Of a stretch of 64,000 bases of DNA, positions 25,530 to 34,547 are shown one piece after another. The stretch is from Aestuariirhabdus litorea. GTDB taxonomy: Bacteria; Pseudomonadota; Gammaproteobacteria; Pseudomonadales; Aestuariirhabdaceae. A program made the translations under genes and the position numbers. Under the pieces are notes generated by a model, which saw only the letters and a program-made list of their open reading frames with translations, was not told the origin of the DNA and ran no database searches. The stretch covers positions 930,001 to 994,000 of the forward strand of contig NZ_QWEZ01000002.1 of assembly GCF_003864255.1 (NCBI RefSeq), read 5' to 3'. Positions within the stretch are counted from its first letter, which is position 1. Every line of letters starts with the position of its first letter.

Positions 25530-26185
25530 TGCGTTTCGCTGGGCGTCGCCTGGGGCTGACCGCGATGCTGCTGTTGGGGGGCTGTAGCCTGCTGCCTGCG
25601 GCTGATCCGGGTTGGAGCCAGCCAGCGGCGGCCAATAATACCTGGGTCTATCGTTGCGATCAGGGGCTGGAGGCGGTTGCACGGGCAGAGGGGGAGCGTT
25701 TGTGGTTGTTCTTGCCCCGCCAGACCCTCTCGCTGGAGCGGGTCGGTGGGAGCCAGGAAAGTCGTTTTCAAAGCGAGTCGGTGACGCTCTTACGCACCAC
25801 GACGGGGGCGCAACTCAGGGTTGGAGAGCAGAGCTACCAGTGTGTTAATGATCCTCGAGCGGCTGTCTGGGAAGCGTCTAAGCTGAACGGCTTCGATTTT
25901 CGAGGGGTTGGCAATGAGCCCGGTTGGTATCTGGAGATCGGCCGGGGAGTCCCTTCGCAACTGGTCACAGATTACGGGTCTACGCGGTTGGTGTTTGACC
26001 TGCCCGAAGCTGAAACAGAGAGCACTGCAGGCGTAACGCTTTACCGCATACCGCAAGAGAAACTGGCGATTCGAATTGAAGCCTTATCCTGCAACGACAG
26101 CATGAGCGGAGAGGTTTTTTCGTCGCGGGTTGAGGTGGTTTGGGGAGCGCTAAGGCTCAGGGGGTGTGGCCGTCCGCTGCACTAG
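25529..26185 (+). CDS. Lipoprotein with MliC-like domain and COG3650-like domain
   Basis: A 218-residue predicted lipoprotein; the signal ends in LLLGGC with Cys19. Residues ~35-110 look like a MliC lysozyme-inhibitor domain (WVYRCDQGLEAVAR, SVTLLRTTTGAQL, YQCVNDP). Residues ~118-218 resemble the COG3650-type domain (FDFRGVGNEPGWYLEI, then paired cysteines in SCNDSMSG and RGCGRPL). The ATG shares a base with the stop of the SUKH gene. It may protect murein from C-type lysozyme; the role of the second domain is unknown. Confidence 0.75.
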   Translation: MRFAGRRLGLTAMLLLGGCSLLPAADPGWSQPAAANNTWVYRCDQGLEAVARAEGERLWLFLPRQTLSLERVGGSQESRFQSESVTLLRTTTGAQLRVGEQSYQCVNDPRAAVWEASKLNGFDFRGVGNEPGWYLEIGRGVPSQLVTDYGSTRLVFDLPEAETESTAGVTLYRIPQEKLAIRIEALSCNDSMSGEVFSSRVEVVWGALRLRGCGRPLH

Positions 26186-26239
26186 GCGCTGCAGGCAAGG
26201 GCAAGCCAGGAAATTTGACTGGGGTTTGTTGGGGAGGGT

Positions 26240-26263
26240 GCGGCGGGGTATGCACCCCGCCGC
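26240..26263. terminator. Strong hairpin between convergent genes
   Basis: GCGGCGGGGT and ACCCCGCCGC form a perfect 10-bp stem with loop ATGC, between the lipoprotein gene and the convergent cold-shock gene. No T-run follows on either strand, but the position fits a shared terminator. Confidence 0.5.
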
Positions 26264-26283
26264 GACAGAACTGGTCGTTTAGC

Positions 26284-26493
26284 TTAGATAGCTACAACGT
26301 TCTCAGCCTGCAGGCCTTTCTGGCCTTGAGTCACGGTGAACTGTACTTTCTGGCCTTCGGCCAGGGTACGGAAACCTTCTGACTGGATAGCGCTGAAGTG
26401 TACAAACACATCAGGGCCAGACTCTTGCTCGATGAAGCCGAAGCCTTTAGTTTCGTTGAAGAACTTTACGGTACCAGTGGTGGTGTTAGACAT
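26284..26493 (-). CDS. Cold-shock protein, CspA family
   Basis: A 69-residue cold-shock-domain protein. The RNA-binding motifs RNP1 (KGFGFIE, residues 16-22) and RNP2 (VFVHF, 29-33) are intact. It is an RNA chaperone that melts structure in mRNA. A predicted promoter lies about 150 bases upstream (26642-26669), leaving a long leader, as in cold-inducible csp genes. Codon choice is strongly biased, as in highly expressed genes. Confidence 0.96.
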   Translation of the reverse strand: MSNTTTGTVKFFNETKGFGFIEQESGPDVFVHFSAIQSEGFRTLAEGQKVQFTVTQGQKGLQAENVVAI

Positions 26494-26862
26494 TGCTTAA
26501 AATCCTGTAATACAAACACGAATTGCCCCAGGGGGCGTTGTTGCTGAAAAGATGGGGTATTTCTTATGTCTACAGGACGAACTTCTTGGAATGCGTCTTA
26601 CGGTAACCATACAATACAGCCATACCTTCAGGCTGTAATCGAGTTTACACGCTATACGAGTGGCGTCAATCGTTGTCGGGCGATAGTTGTATGAAAATTT
26701 TACGACAGTGGCGCTTCCGGATTCCGGTCGCCGCCGCCCTATCCCTGGTGCCCAGTCTTTAAGGTTTTATATCTCATTGTTTTTGAAGATAAAAATATGG
26801 ATGCCGCAGGGGATTCCCCCAGTGGATGGGGTCGGGTGCAAGCGGATCCAAAAGGAGAGAAA
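26494..26862. other. Divergent region: long csp leader, and upstream of a GNAT gene
   Basis: A 369-base AT-rich region with no gene. The left ~145 bases are the presumed untranslated leader of the cold-shock gene, read on the minus strand. The right side carries a small GGGGATTCCCC hairpin and the AAGGAGAG ribosome site of the GNAT gene. No other element was recognised. Confidence 0.6.
26642..26669 (-). promoter_or_regulatory. Sigma-70-type promoter of the cold-shock gene
   Basis: On the minus strand TTGACG (26669-26664) and TAAACT (26647-26642) are 16 bases apart. Transcription would begin near 26635, giving a leader of about 140 bases. Confidence 0.55.
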
Positions 26863-27339
26863 ATGATTAGAATTCGTCCAGCGGTTGAGGCGGATGTGGA
26901 CACGATTCTGCGTTTTATTGTCGAACTGGCGCGCTATGAAAAGGCGGAGCATGAGGTGAAAACCGATGCCGAGGGGATTCGTCGTTCGCTGTTTGCCGAG
27001 GGCTCTCCCGCCAGCGCCCTGATCTGCGAGCGCGACGGGCGTGCGATCGGTTATGCGGTCTATTTCTATAACTACTCCACCTGGCTTGGGCGCAAGGGTC
27101 TCTATCTGGAGGACCTCTATATCACCCCCGAAGAGCGCGGCGGCGGCGCCGGCAAGGGGTTGTTGCAACAGCTGGCAAGAATGGCGGTTGAACAGGGTTG
27201 CGGGCGCTTCGAATGGAGTGTGCTCGACTGGAATGAACCCGCCATCGGCTTTTACAAGAGTCTGGGCGCCGAACCTCAGGATGAGTGGGTGATCTACCGG
27301 CTTACCGGTGAGGCCCTCAAGCGATTCGCCGCCGGCTAG
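26863..27339 (+). CDS. GNAT acetyltransferase, diamine (SSAT-like) type
   Basis: A 158-residue acetyltransferase like the spermidine/spermine N-acetyltransferase group. FYNYSTWLGRKGLYLEDLYI is the hallmark, followed by the acetyl-CoA motif ERGGGAGKGLL and the catalytic-side NEPAIGFYKSLGA. Bacterial members acetylate diamines, thialysine or related amines. AAGGAG gives the start ATG 26863. A polyamine-type ABC importer lies 12 kb away, too far for an operon. Confidence 0.86.
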   Translation: MIRIRPAVEADVDTILRFIVELARYEKAEHEVKTDAEGIRRSLFAEGSPASALICERDGRAIGYAVYFYNYSTWLGRKGLYLEDLYITPEERGGGAGKGLLQQLARMAVEQGCGRFEWSVLDWNEPAIGFYKSLGAEPQDEWVIYRLTGEALKRFAAG

Positions 27340-27363
27340 CGATCGGCGAATCGGAGGGAGCGG

Positions 27364-28137
27364 TTACTGCTCCACAAAGGCGCGTTCGATCACATAGTGG
27401 GCGGCCTCGCCGTGGCGCGATTCCCGAAAGCCCATACTATCGAGAATGCCGCAGAACTCCTTCAGCATGCTGGGGCTTCCGCACAGCATGAAACGGTCGT
27501 TCTCGGGACTGACCGCAGGAAGGCCCAGCTCGGAGGAGAGCTTACCGCTCACCAGCAGGTCGGTCAGGCGACCGTTATGGCGATACTTCTCCCGAGTGAC
27601 CGTGGGGTAGTAGAGCAGCTTCTCCCTGACCAACTCTCCCAGGTATTCATGGTTGGGCAGCTCCTCGGTGATCATTTGCTGGTAGGCCAGTTCCGACACG
27701 TAGCGAACGCCGTGGGTGAGGATGACACGGTCAAAGTTCTCGTAGATCTCCGGGTCCTTGATGATGCTCAGGAAGGGCGCCAGTCCAGTGCCGGTGCTGA
27801 GCAGGTAGAGGTTGCGGCCCGGCAGCAGATGGTCCTGCACCAGGGTCCCGGTGGGTTTGCGGCTCATGACGATCTCATCGCCCACGCTGAGGTTTTGCAG
27901 GCGCGAGGTGAGGGGGCCATCGGGTACCTTGATGCTGAAAAACTCCAGCTCCTCCTCATGGTTGGCGCTGGCAATGCTGTAGGCGCGCATCAGGGGTTTC
28001 CCCTCCAGCTCAAGGCCGATCATGATGAAGTGGCCGTTTTTGAACCTCAGCCCCGGGCTGCGGGTGGTTTTAAAGCTGAACAGGGTGTTATTCCAGTGCT
28101 GTACATCGGTGACCTGTTCGCGAAGCAGTGCGCTCAT
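27364..28137 (-). CDS. fpr: Ferredoxin--NADP reductase
   Basis: A 257-residue FAD-containing reductase that moves electrons between NADPH and ferredoxin or flavodoxin. RAYSIAS is the FAD-binding motif, LYLLSTGTGLAPFLSII the NADPH-binding loop, and the C-terminal GEAAHYVIERAFVEQ fits the bacterial subclass I of Pseudomonas FprA. Divergent from a LysR gene, as is fprA from finR in Pseudomonas, where it is induced by oxidative stress. Confidence 0.93.
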   Translation of the reverse strand: MSALLREQVTDVQHWNNTLFSFKTTRSPGLRFKNGHFIMIGLELEGKPLMRAYSIASANHEEELEFFSIKVPDGPLTSRLQNLSVGDEIVMSRKPTGTLVQDHLLPGRNLYLLSTGTGLAPFLSIIKDPEIYENFDRVILTHGVRYVSELAYQQMITEELPNHEYLGELVREKLLYYPTVTREKYRHNGRLTDLLVSGKLSSELGLPAVSPENDRFMLCGSPSMLKEFCGILDSMGFRESRHGEAAHYVIERAFVEQ

Positions 28138-28211
28138 AAAGGGGATTCCTGACGCTGTTCATAAGATGTAAAGCACTATAGTCTTGGTTTCCTAAATCGG
28201 TAAAATGGGTA

Positions 28212-28221
28212 TTATCGATAA
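28212..28221. promoter_or_regulatory. Palindrome in the fpr/LysR divergent region
   Basis: TTATCGATAA is a perfect 10-base palindrome, nested in ATTA-N10-TAAT (28211-28228), 21 bases before the LysR start. It is a candidate binding site for the divergent LysR protein at the fpr promoter. Confidence 0.4.
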
Positions 28222-28242
28222 AACTAATCGGAAAACTAGATA

Positions 28243-29133
28243 ATGAGGTACAGCTTTCGCCAGTTGGAGGTGTTTTTGGCGGCCGCCCATACGGAAAACA
28301 TCACACGCGCGGCCGAACGACTCTCCATGTCCCAGTCGGCGGCCAGCAGTGCGTTGCGCGAACTGGAGCAGCAGTTTGATATCCAGCTCTTCGACCGGGT
28401 GGGTAAACGGCTACAGCTGAACGAGCTGGGCCGCCTGCTGCGTCCCCAGGCGGAGGCATTGCTGGAGCAGGCCTCTGAACTGGAGCAGGCGCTGGCTCAG
28501 CACCGCACTCCGGGGGCGCTGCACGTCGGCGCTACCCTGACCATCGGTAATTACCTGGCGGTGGGGATCATGTCTCGCTATATGGGCGAGCAGGCGGGGG
28601 CGCGGGTGGCGCTGGAGGTGGCCAATACCTCCCAGGTGGTGCAGCGGGTGCTTAACTACGAGTTGGATATAGGACTGATTGAGGGCGAGCTGTATCACCC
28701 TGACCTGGAGATTATCCCCTGGCGCGAGGATCACCTGGTGGCCTTTTGCGCCCCTGAACATCGGCTGGCGCGAGTGGGGGTCCTGGATGAGCGGGCGTTG
28801 CGTGAAACCCCCTGGATTTTGCGTGAGCCCGGCTCCGGTACCCGCCAGACTTTTGAGCGGGCGCTCCATGGTCTGGTGTCGGAGCTGGATGTGCGCCTTG
28901 AACTGCAGCACACCGAAGCGATCAAGCGCGCAGTGGAAGCGGGGCTGGGAGTCGGATGCTTGTCGAGGGTGGCGCTAAGGGATGCCTTCCGGCGGGGAAC
29001 CCTGGTCCCGTTGGCGGTTCCTGGACGTGATTTTTCGCGCCACTTCTACTTTATTTTGCACCGCAGCAAGTATCGAAGTGCGGGTATCTCCCGCTGGATC
29101 CAGCTCTGTCAGGAGTACCCTGAGCTACTCTAA
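28243..29133 (+). CDS. LysR-type regulator, FinR-like
   Basis: A 296-residue LTTR. The helix-turn-helix covers residues ~1-60 (RQLEVFLAAAHTENITRAAERL, SQSAASSALRELE), and the effector-binding domain starts near residue 90. Its divergent position beside fpr matches FinR, the activator of fprA under superoxide and nitrosative-type stress in Pseudomonas putida. The call rests mainly on that context; YeiE/CysB-like LTTRs are alternatives. Confidence 0.82.
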   Translation: MRYSFRQLEVFLAAAHTENITRAAERLSMSQSAASSALRELEQQFDIQLFDRVGKRLQLNELGRLLRPQAEALLEQASELEQALAQHRTPGALHVGATLTIGNYLAVGIMSRYMGEQAGARVALEVANTSQVVQRVLNYELDIGLIEGELYHPDLEIIPWREDHLVAFCAPEHRLARVGVLDERALRETPWILREPGSGTRQTFERALHGLVSELDVRLELQHTEAIKRAVEAGLGVGCLSRVALRDAFRRGTLVPLAVPGRDFSRHFYFILHRSKYRSAGISRWIQLCQEYPELL

Positions 29134-29381
29134 TCCTGCTCAGGGACCTGCTTTTGGTAGTGGTGCCATCGCTCGCCCAGAGCCTGGTCGGTGGATGCCT
29201 TGAACGCCAGCAGCGGTGCCGGCTGGGACGGCTCGATCTCCTGCTGCTGATCGGTGGAGTTGGCACTCTCATGCAGCCAAAGGCTAAGCGTTTCGTCACC
29301 CAGTCCAGAGCGACGCAGGGCATCCAGCGTGGTGTTGGATACCTTGAGCGCACCGCTAGTGCCCGCTTTGTCGGCGGGCAC
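29130..29381 (-). CDS. Small hypothetical protein (doubtful)
   Basis: An 83-residue frame, acidic and Gln/Ser-rich, with no recognised domain, signal or membrane segment. Its GTG start lies in one arm of a perfect hairpin (AGTGCCCGC / GCGGGCACT, 29356-29382 region) and follows a TGA directly. The stop overlaps the stop of the convergent LysR gene by two bases. Composition is plausible for a protein, but there is no ribosome site and no homologue comes to mind. It may be a remnant or not coding. Confidence 0.3.
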   Translation of the reverse strand: MPADKAGTSGALKVSNTTLDALRRSGLGDETLSLWLHESANSTDQQQEIEPSQPAPLLAFKASTDQALGERWHHYQKQVPEQD

Positions 29382-29524
29382 TCATTCTCCATCATTGTCG
29401 GCAGTTTGATGGCCAGAGCCTGGAGAGGCTGCGGGGTCTTCTTGCCCTGTTCAACCTAAAGCAGCTCTCGGGTTGTTTAAACGAATCCGGCTCGGATGTG
29501 GATCAAGCATAGGATTTTATATTA
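29382..29524. other. Intergenic sequence
   Basis: Sequence between the doubtful small frame and the YdgA-like gene. If the small frame is not a gene, the gap is 29134-29524. It holds the hairpin named above and an AT-rich patch near 29510; nothing else was recognised. Confidence 0.5.
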
Positions 29525-30844
29525 TCAGTAAGCGATTGCCTGCTGCTCCAGCAGTTCTCGTAGGGGGAAAGGCTGCCCGTTCAACGTTAAAGCCCCTTCC
29601 CTAAGTTCCCCTTTCAGCTGCAGCTGGTTACCGTTACGGGTCAGTAGCCCCTGCTTCAGGTAGAGCTCCATCGTGCCACCCAGAGGGCTCGCTTCAAATA
29701 CCCGTTCATCGGCGCGCACCAGCAGGTCCGCATCCACGGCATCGAGCAGTAGCAACGGATCCTGGATATCCAGCAGGTGCTGCCCATCGGGTACCCCCCG
29801 ATAAAGCAGGTTGAGGTCGGTGACCAGTATCCCGCCATAGGCTTCAATGTGGAGCGTCTGATCGAGGCGGAGGCCAGGCTGGAAGGTGCGACTGATCAGG
29901 GCGCGTACCTCCTGCTCCATACTGTCGGAGGGCTCGGCCAGAGGTTGGTTGACCTGCAGGGCAAGATCACTCCAGAGCTCCAACGCACCGGGATCGAGGT
30001 GGGAGAGCTCAAACCCATAGCTGGCCGCCTGCAGGGGGGGCGGATCAATCGACTCGATGGCGATCCGCTCCTCCAGGTTGAGTTTGCCGTCAATCATCCG
30101 CTGGGCGGTGGTGAGGGTCAGCCCCCGGAGCGTCAGGTTAAGCTGAGGGGCGCTGATCTTAAGTTGCTCCAGTCGCATAAAAAAATCACCCACAACCAGC
30201 GGGGATGTGAGGGTCTGGAAATCAAAGTCTCCACTGCCCTGGCTGAGTTCGAGAGAGCTGCCGTCGCTCTGGATGCTGAGCGGGTTGAGACTGATGGTTC
30301 CCGTTGAACGCTCCTCCAGCAGGTTGGCCTCGATGGTAAATCCGGCTCCGCCAAAATCGAGTTGCCCCTCCGGTACCTGGTAGCGGAAGGGGGCGATACG
30401 GGCATTGGAGTGAAGTACCTGGTCGAAGCCGACCCGGCTGGAAGCGGTCGCCAGCTGCTCGCCCAGGGTCTCCTGTAAAAAGCGCATGAGCGCTTCGGGT
30501 CCTCGTTGCAATGACAGTCTGTCTGAGGAGGCGTACAGGCCGATCGATAGCCCCTCCTGCGTTCGCAGAATGGGGCCATGGGAGAGTTCTGACTCCACCA
30601 GGACCGCAACGGGGGTGTCCATCGGTGATGCCCCCTGTAGGTCAAAGGTTAAGGTGGCGTGGCTACTGAAAAGGCCTCTCTGAAACTGGTGCTGGAGATG
30701 AGCAATGCCCAGGTAGTCGGCCTGCTGCTCGAGTCGGGCAACCTCACGCTGGTAGAGCTTTTCAGCCTCGGTGCCAACCAGGTAAGGGGTGGCAGCGGTG
30801 GCGCCTGCCAGCAGGAGTGCCAGCACCAAAAGAGTCCTTTTCAT
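29525..30844 (-). CDS. DUF945 (YdgA) family protein
   Basis: A 439-residue protein with an N-terminal signal or anchor (residues ~3-22). The following YLVGTEAEKLYQ, LEQQADYLGIAH and FQRGLFSSHATLTF match the start of DUF945/YdgA proteins, and the rest is beta-rich. ATG has AAAGGA six bases ahead. The family is probably periplasmic and membrane-attached; its function is not known. No operon partner. Confidence 0.82.
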   Translation of the reverse strand: MKRTLLVLALLLAGATAATPYLVGTEAEKLYQREVARLEQQADYLGIAHLQHQFQRGLFSSHATLTFDLQGASPMDTPVAVLVESELSHGPILRTQEGLSIGLYASSDRLSLQRGPEALMRFLQETLGEQLATASSRVGFDQVLHSNARIAPFRYQVPEGQLDFGGAGFTIEANLLEERSTGTISLNPLSIQSDGSSLELSQGSGDFDFQTLTSPLVVGDFFMRLEQLKISAPQLNLTLRGLTLTTAQRMIDGKLNLEERIAIESIDPPPLQAASYGFELSHLDPGALELWSDLALQVNQPLAEPSDSMEQEVRALISRTFQPGLRLDQTLHIEAYGGILVTDLNLLYRGVPDGQHLLDIQDPLLLLDAVDADLLVRADERVFEASPLGGTMELYLKQGLLTRNGNQLQLKGELREGALTLNGQPFPLRELLEQQAIAY

Positions 30845-30956
30845 GTTAAATCCTTTGCAACGGTTCGGGGCCGCATGGGCGGAGAGTCTGCATCATAACC
30901 GGCGGGTGCGGCGCAACCAATACGGGAGTGGCCGGCTGTTGAGGAGTGTGACGCGG

Positions 30957-31316
30957 TTAGTCTGCCCGCAGGGCAATGCGCCGGGCTTTGGGTAACCCCT
31001 TAACGACCAGCTCGAAGGAGAGATCGAACAGGCGCATCAGCTCACCCCGTGGCACCGATCCGTCGAGGGTGATGGTGTTCCAGTGTTTCTTGTTCATGTG
31101 GTAGCCGGGTTGGATGGCATCGAACAGATCTCGCAGCGCGAGGGATTGCATCGGCTCACATTTGAGGTTGATGCGTAAAGGGTTCTGGTCGGGGTCGAAC
31201 AGGGCAAATACTTTTTCGGCGACCTTAAACACCCGCACCTGAGGGCCGAAGGGGTAGTCCACATAGGCCCCCGGTTTGGCGAGCAGGTAGTTGGTTACCT
31301 CGGTAGACGTTTGCAT
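30957..31316 (-). CDS. MmcQ/YjbR family DNA-binding-fold protein
   Basis: A 119-residue protein of the MmcQ/YjbR family. YPFGPQVRVFKVAEKVFAL and HMNKKHWNTITLDGSVP are diagnostic. These proteins adopt a double-wing DNA-binding-like fold; function unknown. ATG 31316 (MQTSTEV) is chosen since it matches family length; upstream ATGs at 31361 and 31370 would add residues with no family match. Confidence 0.87.
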   Translation of the reverse strand: MQTSTEVTNYLLAKPGAYVDYPFGPQVRVFKVAEKVFALFDPDQNPLRINLKCEPMQSLALRDLFDAIQPGYHMNKKHWNTITLDGSVPRGELMRLFDLSFELVVKGLPKARRIALRAD

Positions 31317-31513
31317 GCTGACTCTGGCCTCGTGAACGGAGTGGCACCTGGGCAGGGGCATTGACTCCAAGGGTAGCCGGGGGCGGTGATGGGGAGCAAG
31401 TTTGCAGGAGCGAGCTACACTTTCGGAGCGGTGTTAAGCGATCGAAAAGGGCGTTATTTAGGGGAGCCCCAGCAGGTTCGTTGAGTGCGGGCCGAAGCCG
31501 AATCATGGAAAAG

Positions 31514-31527
31514 GTGATGTACATCAT
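31514..31527 (+). promoter_or_regulatory. FNR-like site upstream of frdABCD
   Basis: GTGAT-GTAC-ATCAT matches the FNR consensus TTGAT-N4-ATCAA in 8 of 10 positions and contains a perfect 12-base palindrome. It lies 62 bases before the frdA start codon. A site for an FNR/Anr-type oxygen sensor would suit fumarate reductase. Confidence 0.5.
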
Positions 31528-31589
31528 CCATTTGAGGCTGGCGTAGGTGCATGATGGGGCTTTCTCGGGCATGGAGGGCTGGAGCGAGT

Positions 31590-33383
31590 ATGAATCACAT
31601 AGAAGCGGATGTGTTGGTTATTGGTGCGGGTGGCGGTGGGCTAAGGGCGGCCATTGCGATCGCCGAGAGCGCCCCCGACCTGAGTGTTGCCTTGATCTCG
31701 AAAGTCTACCCGATGCGCAGCCATACGGTAGCGGCCGAAGGGGGCGCGGCCGGGGTGGTGCAAGACCATGACAGTTTCGAATACCACTTTAACGATACGG
31801 TGTCCGGTGCCGACTGGCTGGCGGACCAGGATGTGGTGGAGTTTTTTGTCGAGCAGTGTCCCAAGGAGATGCTGCGGCTAGAGCACTGGGGGTGCCCCTG
31901 GAGCCGGCGCGAGGATGGCCGGATCAACGTACGAGCCTTTGGCGGGATGAAGATAGAGCGCACCTGGTTTGCCGCTGACAAGACCGGCTTCCACATTTTG
32001 CATACGCTCTTCCAGACCTCCATCAAGTATCCGTCAATCAAGCGTTTTGATGAGTATTTTTGCACCGACCTGCTGGTGGATGAGGGCCGGGTTCAGGGGG
32101 TGTTGGCGGTTGATATTGCCAACGGTACCTTTACCCGTTTTCTCGGGCGTTCGGTGGTCATGGCCACCGGCGGGGCTGGCCGGGTGTACCGCTTCAATAC
32201 CAATGGCGGTATTGTCACCGGTGATGGTATGGCGCTCGCCTACCGGGCCGGAGCGCCGCTGCGGGATATGGAGTTTGTGCAGTACCACCCAACTGGCTTG
32301 CCCGGTACCGGAATACTGATGACCGAGGGGTGCCGTGGTGAGGGGGGAATTCTCACCAATCGCGACGGTTACCGCTATCTGCAGGACTATGAGTTGGGAC
32401 CTGAAACGCCGATCGGCCAGCCCCGTAACAAGACCATGGAGCTGGGGCCGCGGGATCGCCTGAGCCAGGCCTTCTGGCACGAAGAGCAGAAGGGGCGGGT
32501 GATCGAAACCTCTCGCGGTACCGCGGTTAACCTGGACCTGCGTCACCTGGGTGCCCAGAAGATCAATGAACGACTGCCCTTTATCCGCGAGCTGGCCAGC
32601 GCCTATCTGGGCATCGACCCCGTCAAGGAGCCGATCCCGGTGCGGCCAACGGTGCACTACACCATGGGGGGGATTGGCACCGATATCCGTGCGCAAACCC
32701 AGCTTCCCGGCCTCTATGCTGTGGGCGAATGCGCCAGCTCGGGGCTGCATGGAGCGAACCGGTTAGGGTCGAACTCCCTGGCCGAGCTTTGCGTGATGGG
32801 ACGGGTGGCCGGTGAGCAGGCCGCCCGGCATGCAAGGGATTCCGGGGCCGTTGATAAGGCACGCATAACCGCCCTGTCCGAGGCGAAAGCCGAGCGGTGG
32901 ATGGCCCTTCGAACCCAAAAAGGCAGCGAAAACCCCGCTCATATCCGGCGTGACCTTGCGGATACGATGGAGGCCGGGGTGGGTATTTACCGGAGCCAGG
33001 AGGGAGTACAGAAAACCTGTGATGCCATTGCTGAGCTTAAACAGCGCTATGAAAAAATAGGCCTTAATGATGGCAGCTCGGTCTTTAATACGGAGTGGCT
33101 GTATGCCATTGAGCTCGGCTTTTTGCTGGATATTGGCGAGGTTATGTCACATTCCGCGCTAATGCGCAAAGAGTCGAGGGGGTCGCATCAGCGGCTGGAC
33201 GAGTTCAATACACGGGATGATGTGAACTATCTTAAGCACTCCCTGGCTTACCGGCAGCAGGACACAGGCCCGCTTATCAAATACCAGGATGTAGTGATCA
33301 CCAAATCGGCGCCGGCAGCGCGTCTGTACGGGGAGGCTGCTGAGCGCAAGGAGTCAGCGCAGGAGGGCAAAGATGGCCAATAA
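31590..33383 (+). CDS. frdA: Fumarate reductase flavoprotein subunit
   Basis: A 597-residue flavoprotein, catalytic subunit of quinol:fumarate reductase. The dinucleotide motif is [10 protein letters not shown] (residues 12-21), the FAD-attached histidine is His45 in [10 protein letters not shown], and substrate residues lie in [22 protein letters not shown] and [14 protein letters not shown]. Text and domain order follow enterobacterial FrdA rather than SdhA. ATG 31590 is the start that matches FrdA. The end overlaps frdB by 11 bases. Confidence 0.95.
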   Translation: MNHIEADVLVIGAGGGGLRAAIAIAESAPDLSVALISKVYPMRSHTVAAEGGAAGVVQDHDSFEYHFNDTVSGADWLADQDVVEFFVEQCPKEMLRLEHWGCPWSRREDGRINVRAFGGMKIERTWFAADKTGFHILHTLFQTSIKYPSIKRFDEYFCTDLLVDEGRVQGVLAVDIANGTFTRFLGRSVVMATGGAGRVYRFNTNGGIVTGDGMALAYRAGAPLRDMEFVQYHPTGLPGTGILMTEGCRGEGGILTNRDGYRYLQDYELGPETPIGQPRNKTMELGPRDRLSQAFWHEEQKGRVIETSRGTAVNLDLRHLGAQKINERLPFIRELASAYLGIDPVKEPIPVRPTVHYTMGGIGTDIRAQTQLPGLYAVGECASSGLHGANRLGSNSLAELCVMGRVAGEQAARHARDSGAVDKARITALSEAKAERWMALRTQKGSENPAHIRRDLADTMEAGVGIYRSQEGVQKTCDAIAELKQRYEKIGLNDGSSVFNTEWLYAIELGFLLDIGEVMSHSALMRKESRGSHQRLDEFNTRDDVNYLKHSLAYRQQDTGPLIKYQDVVITKSAPAARLYGEAAERKESAQEGKDGQ

Positions 33384-34131
33384 CAAATCAATGAGCCTAA
33401 GCGTTCAACGCTATCGGCCTGAGCTGGATGCTGAGCCCTGGTGGCAGGAGTTTAGCGTGCCCTATAACGAGGACACGTCGGTTCTTGAAGCGCTTCAGTT
33501 TATCAAGGACGAGCTGGATTCAAGCCTGAGCTTTCGCTGGTCTTGCCGAATGGCGATCTGTGGAAGCTGCGGCTTTATGGTGAACGATGTCCCCAGACTC
33601 GGGTGCAAGACCTTTTTGCGGGATTACTCGTCGCTGAGGATTGCTGCACTGGATAACTTTCCCATTGAGCGGGACCTGGTGGCCGATATCGCCAGCTTTG
33701 TCGGCAAGCTCGAAGAGGTCAAACCCTATCTTTTCCGCCATGACCCTAAAGAGATGGATACCTCGGTGCCGGTGGAGGAGGAGTATCTGCAAACACCGCA
33801 GCAGGTGTCGCTGTATAAGCAGTTTTCCCAGTGCATCAATTGCGGGCTGTGCTATGCGGCTTGTCCGCAGTTTGGGCGCAACCCGGAGTTCCTGGGTCCT
33901 GCGGCCCTGACCCTGGCGTATCGCTATCTGCGAGACTCGCGGGATCAGGGTGAGGAGGAGCGGATGCCGATGCTTAACTCGGAGCAGGGAGTATGGAGCT
34001 GCACCTTCGTTGGCTATTGCTCGGAAGTCTGTCCCAAACATGTTGACCCGGCAGCGGCGATCAATCAGGGCAAGGCGATGAGTGCGCTGGACTACGTTAA
34101 GCAGGTGTTACCGAAGGGAGGTGACCAATGA
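33373..34131 (+). CDS. frdB: Fumarate reductase iron-sulfur subunit
   Basis: A 252-residue subunit that carries electrons from the membrane anchor to FrdA. The [2Fe-2S] ligands are Cys58, Cys63, Cys66 and Cys78 ([11 protein letters not shown]). The [12 protein letters not shown] motif holds the [4Fe-4S] cluster and [12 protein letters not shown] the [3Fe-4S] cluster. The ATG lies inside the frdA end, and the stop overlaps frdC in ATGA. Confidence 0.95.
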   Translation: MANNKSMSLSVQRYRPELDAEPWWQEFSVPYNEDTSVLEALQFIKDELDSSLSFRWSCRMAICGSCGFMVNDVPRLGCKTFLRDYSSLRIAALDNFPIERDLVADIASFVGKLEEVKPYLFRHDPKEMDTSVPVEEEYLQTPQQVSLYKQFSQCINCGLCYAACPQFGRNPEFLGPAALTLAYRYLRDSRDQGEEERMPMLNSEQGVWSCTFVGYCSEVCPKHVDPAAAINQGKAMSALDYVKQVLPKGGDQ

Positions 34132-34547
34132 TCTCTGAGCACAATACCAACGCGGTGAACCGGCGGCCCTATGTGCGCAAACAATCGGCAGGATGGTGGC
34201 TCGATAAACAGTACTATTTCCTGTACATGCTGCGCGAGGGAACGTCCCTGGTACTGGCTGTCTACGCCATTATGCTGGCGACAGGGGTGATGCGCCTGAT
34301 TCAGGGGCCGTTGGCCTGGCAGGGCTGGGTCGAGACCGTGACCAGCTCGCTGGCGATCCCTTTGCACCTGCTGATGCTGGTGGCCCTGTTTTACCATACC
34401 CTGACCTGGTTTCGCCTGGCTCCGCGTATTGTGGTGATTCGGGTGGGCGGTAAGGCGCTCGACCCTGTACTGGTTGAGCGTGGCCACTGGGTGGCCTGTG
34501 TCGTAACCACCCTGTTGCTGATGTTGTTGTGGGGAGGTGCACAATGA
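34128..34547 (+). CDS. frdC: Fumarate reductase membrane subunit C
   Basis: A 139-residue membrane anchor with three predicted helices. [13 protein letters not shown] at the N-terminus matches enterobacterial FrdC; together with FrdD it binds menaquinol and fixes FrdAB to the cytoplasmic face. Overlaps frdB and frdD by four bases each (ATGA). Confidence 0.93.
   Translation: MISEHNTNAVNRRPYVRKQSAGWWLDKQYYFLYMLREGTSLVLAVYAIMLATGVMRLIQGPLAWQGWVETVTSSLAIPLHLLMLVALFYHTLTWFRLAPRIVVIRVGGKALDPVLVERGHWVACVVTTLLLMLLWGGAQ

Noticed and set aside
31361-31546. Short open frame upstream of frdA
   Set aside because: It spans the FNR-like site and has no recognisable protein features.
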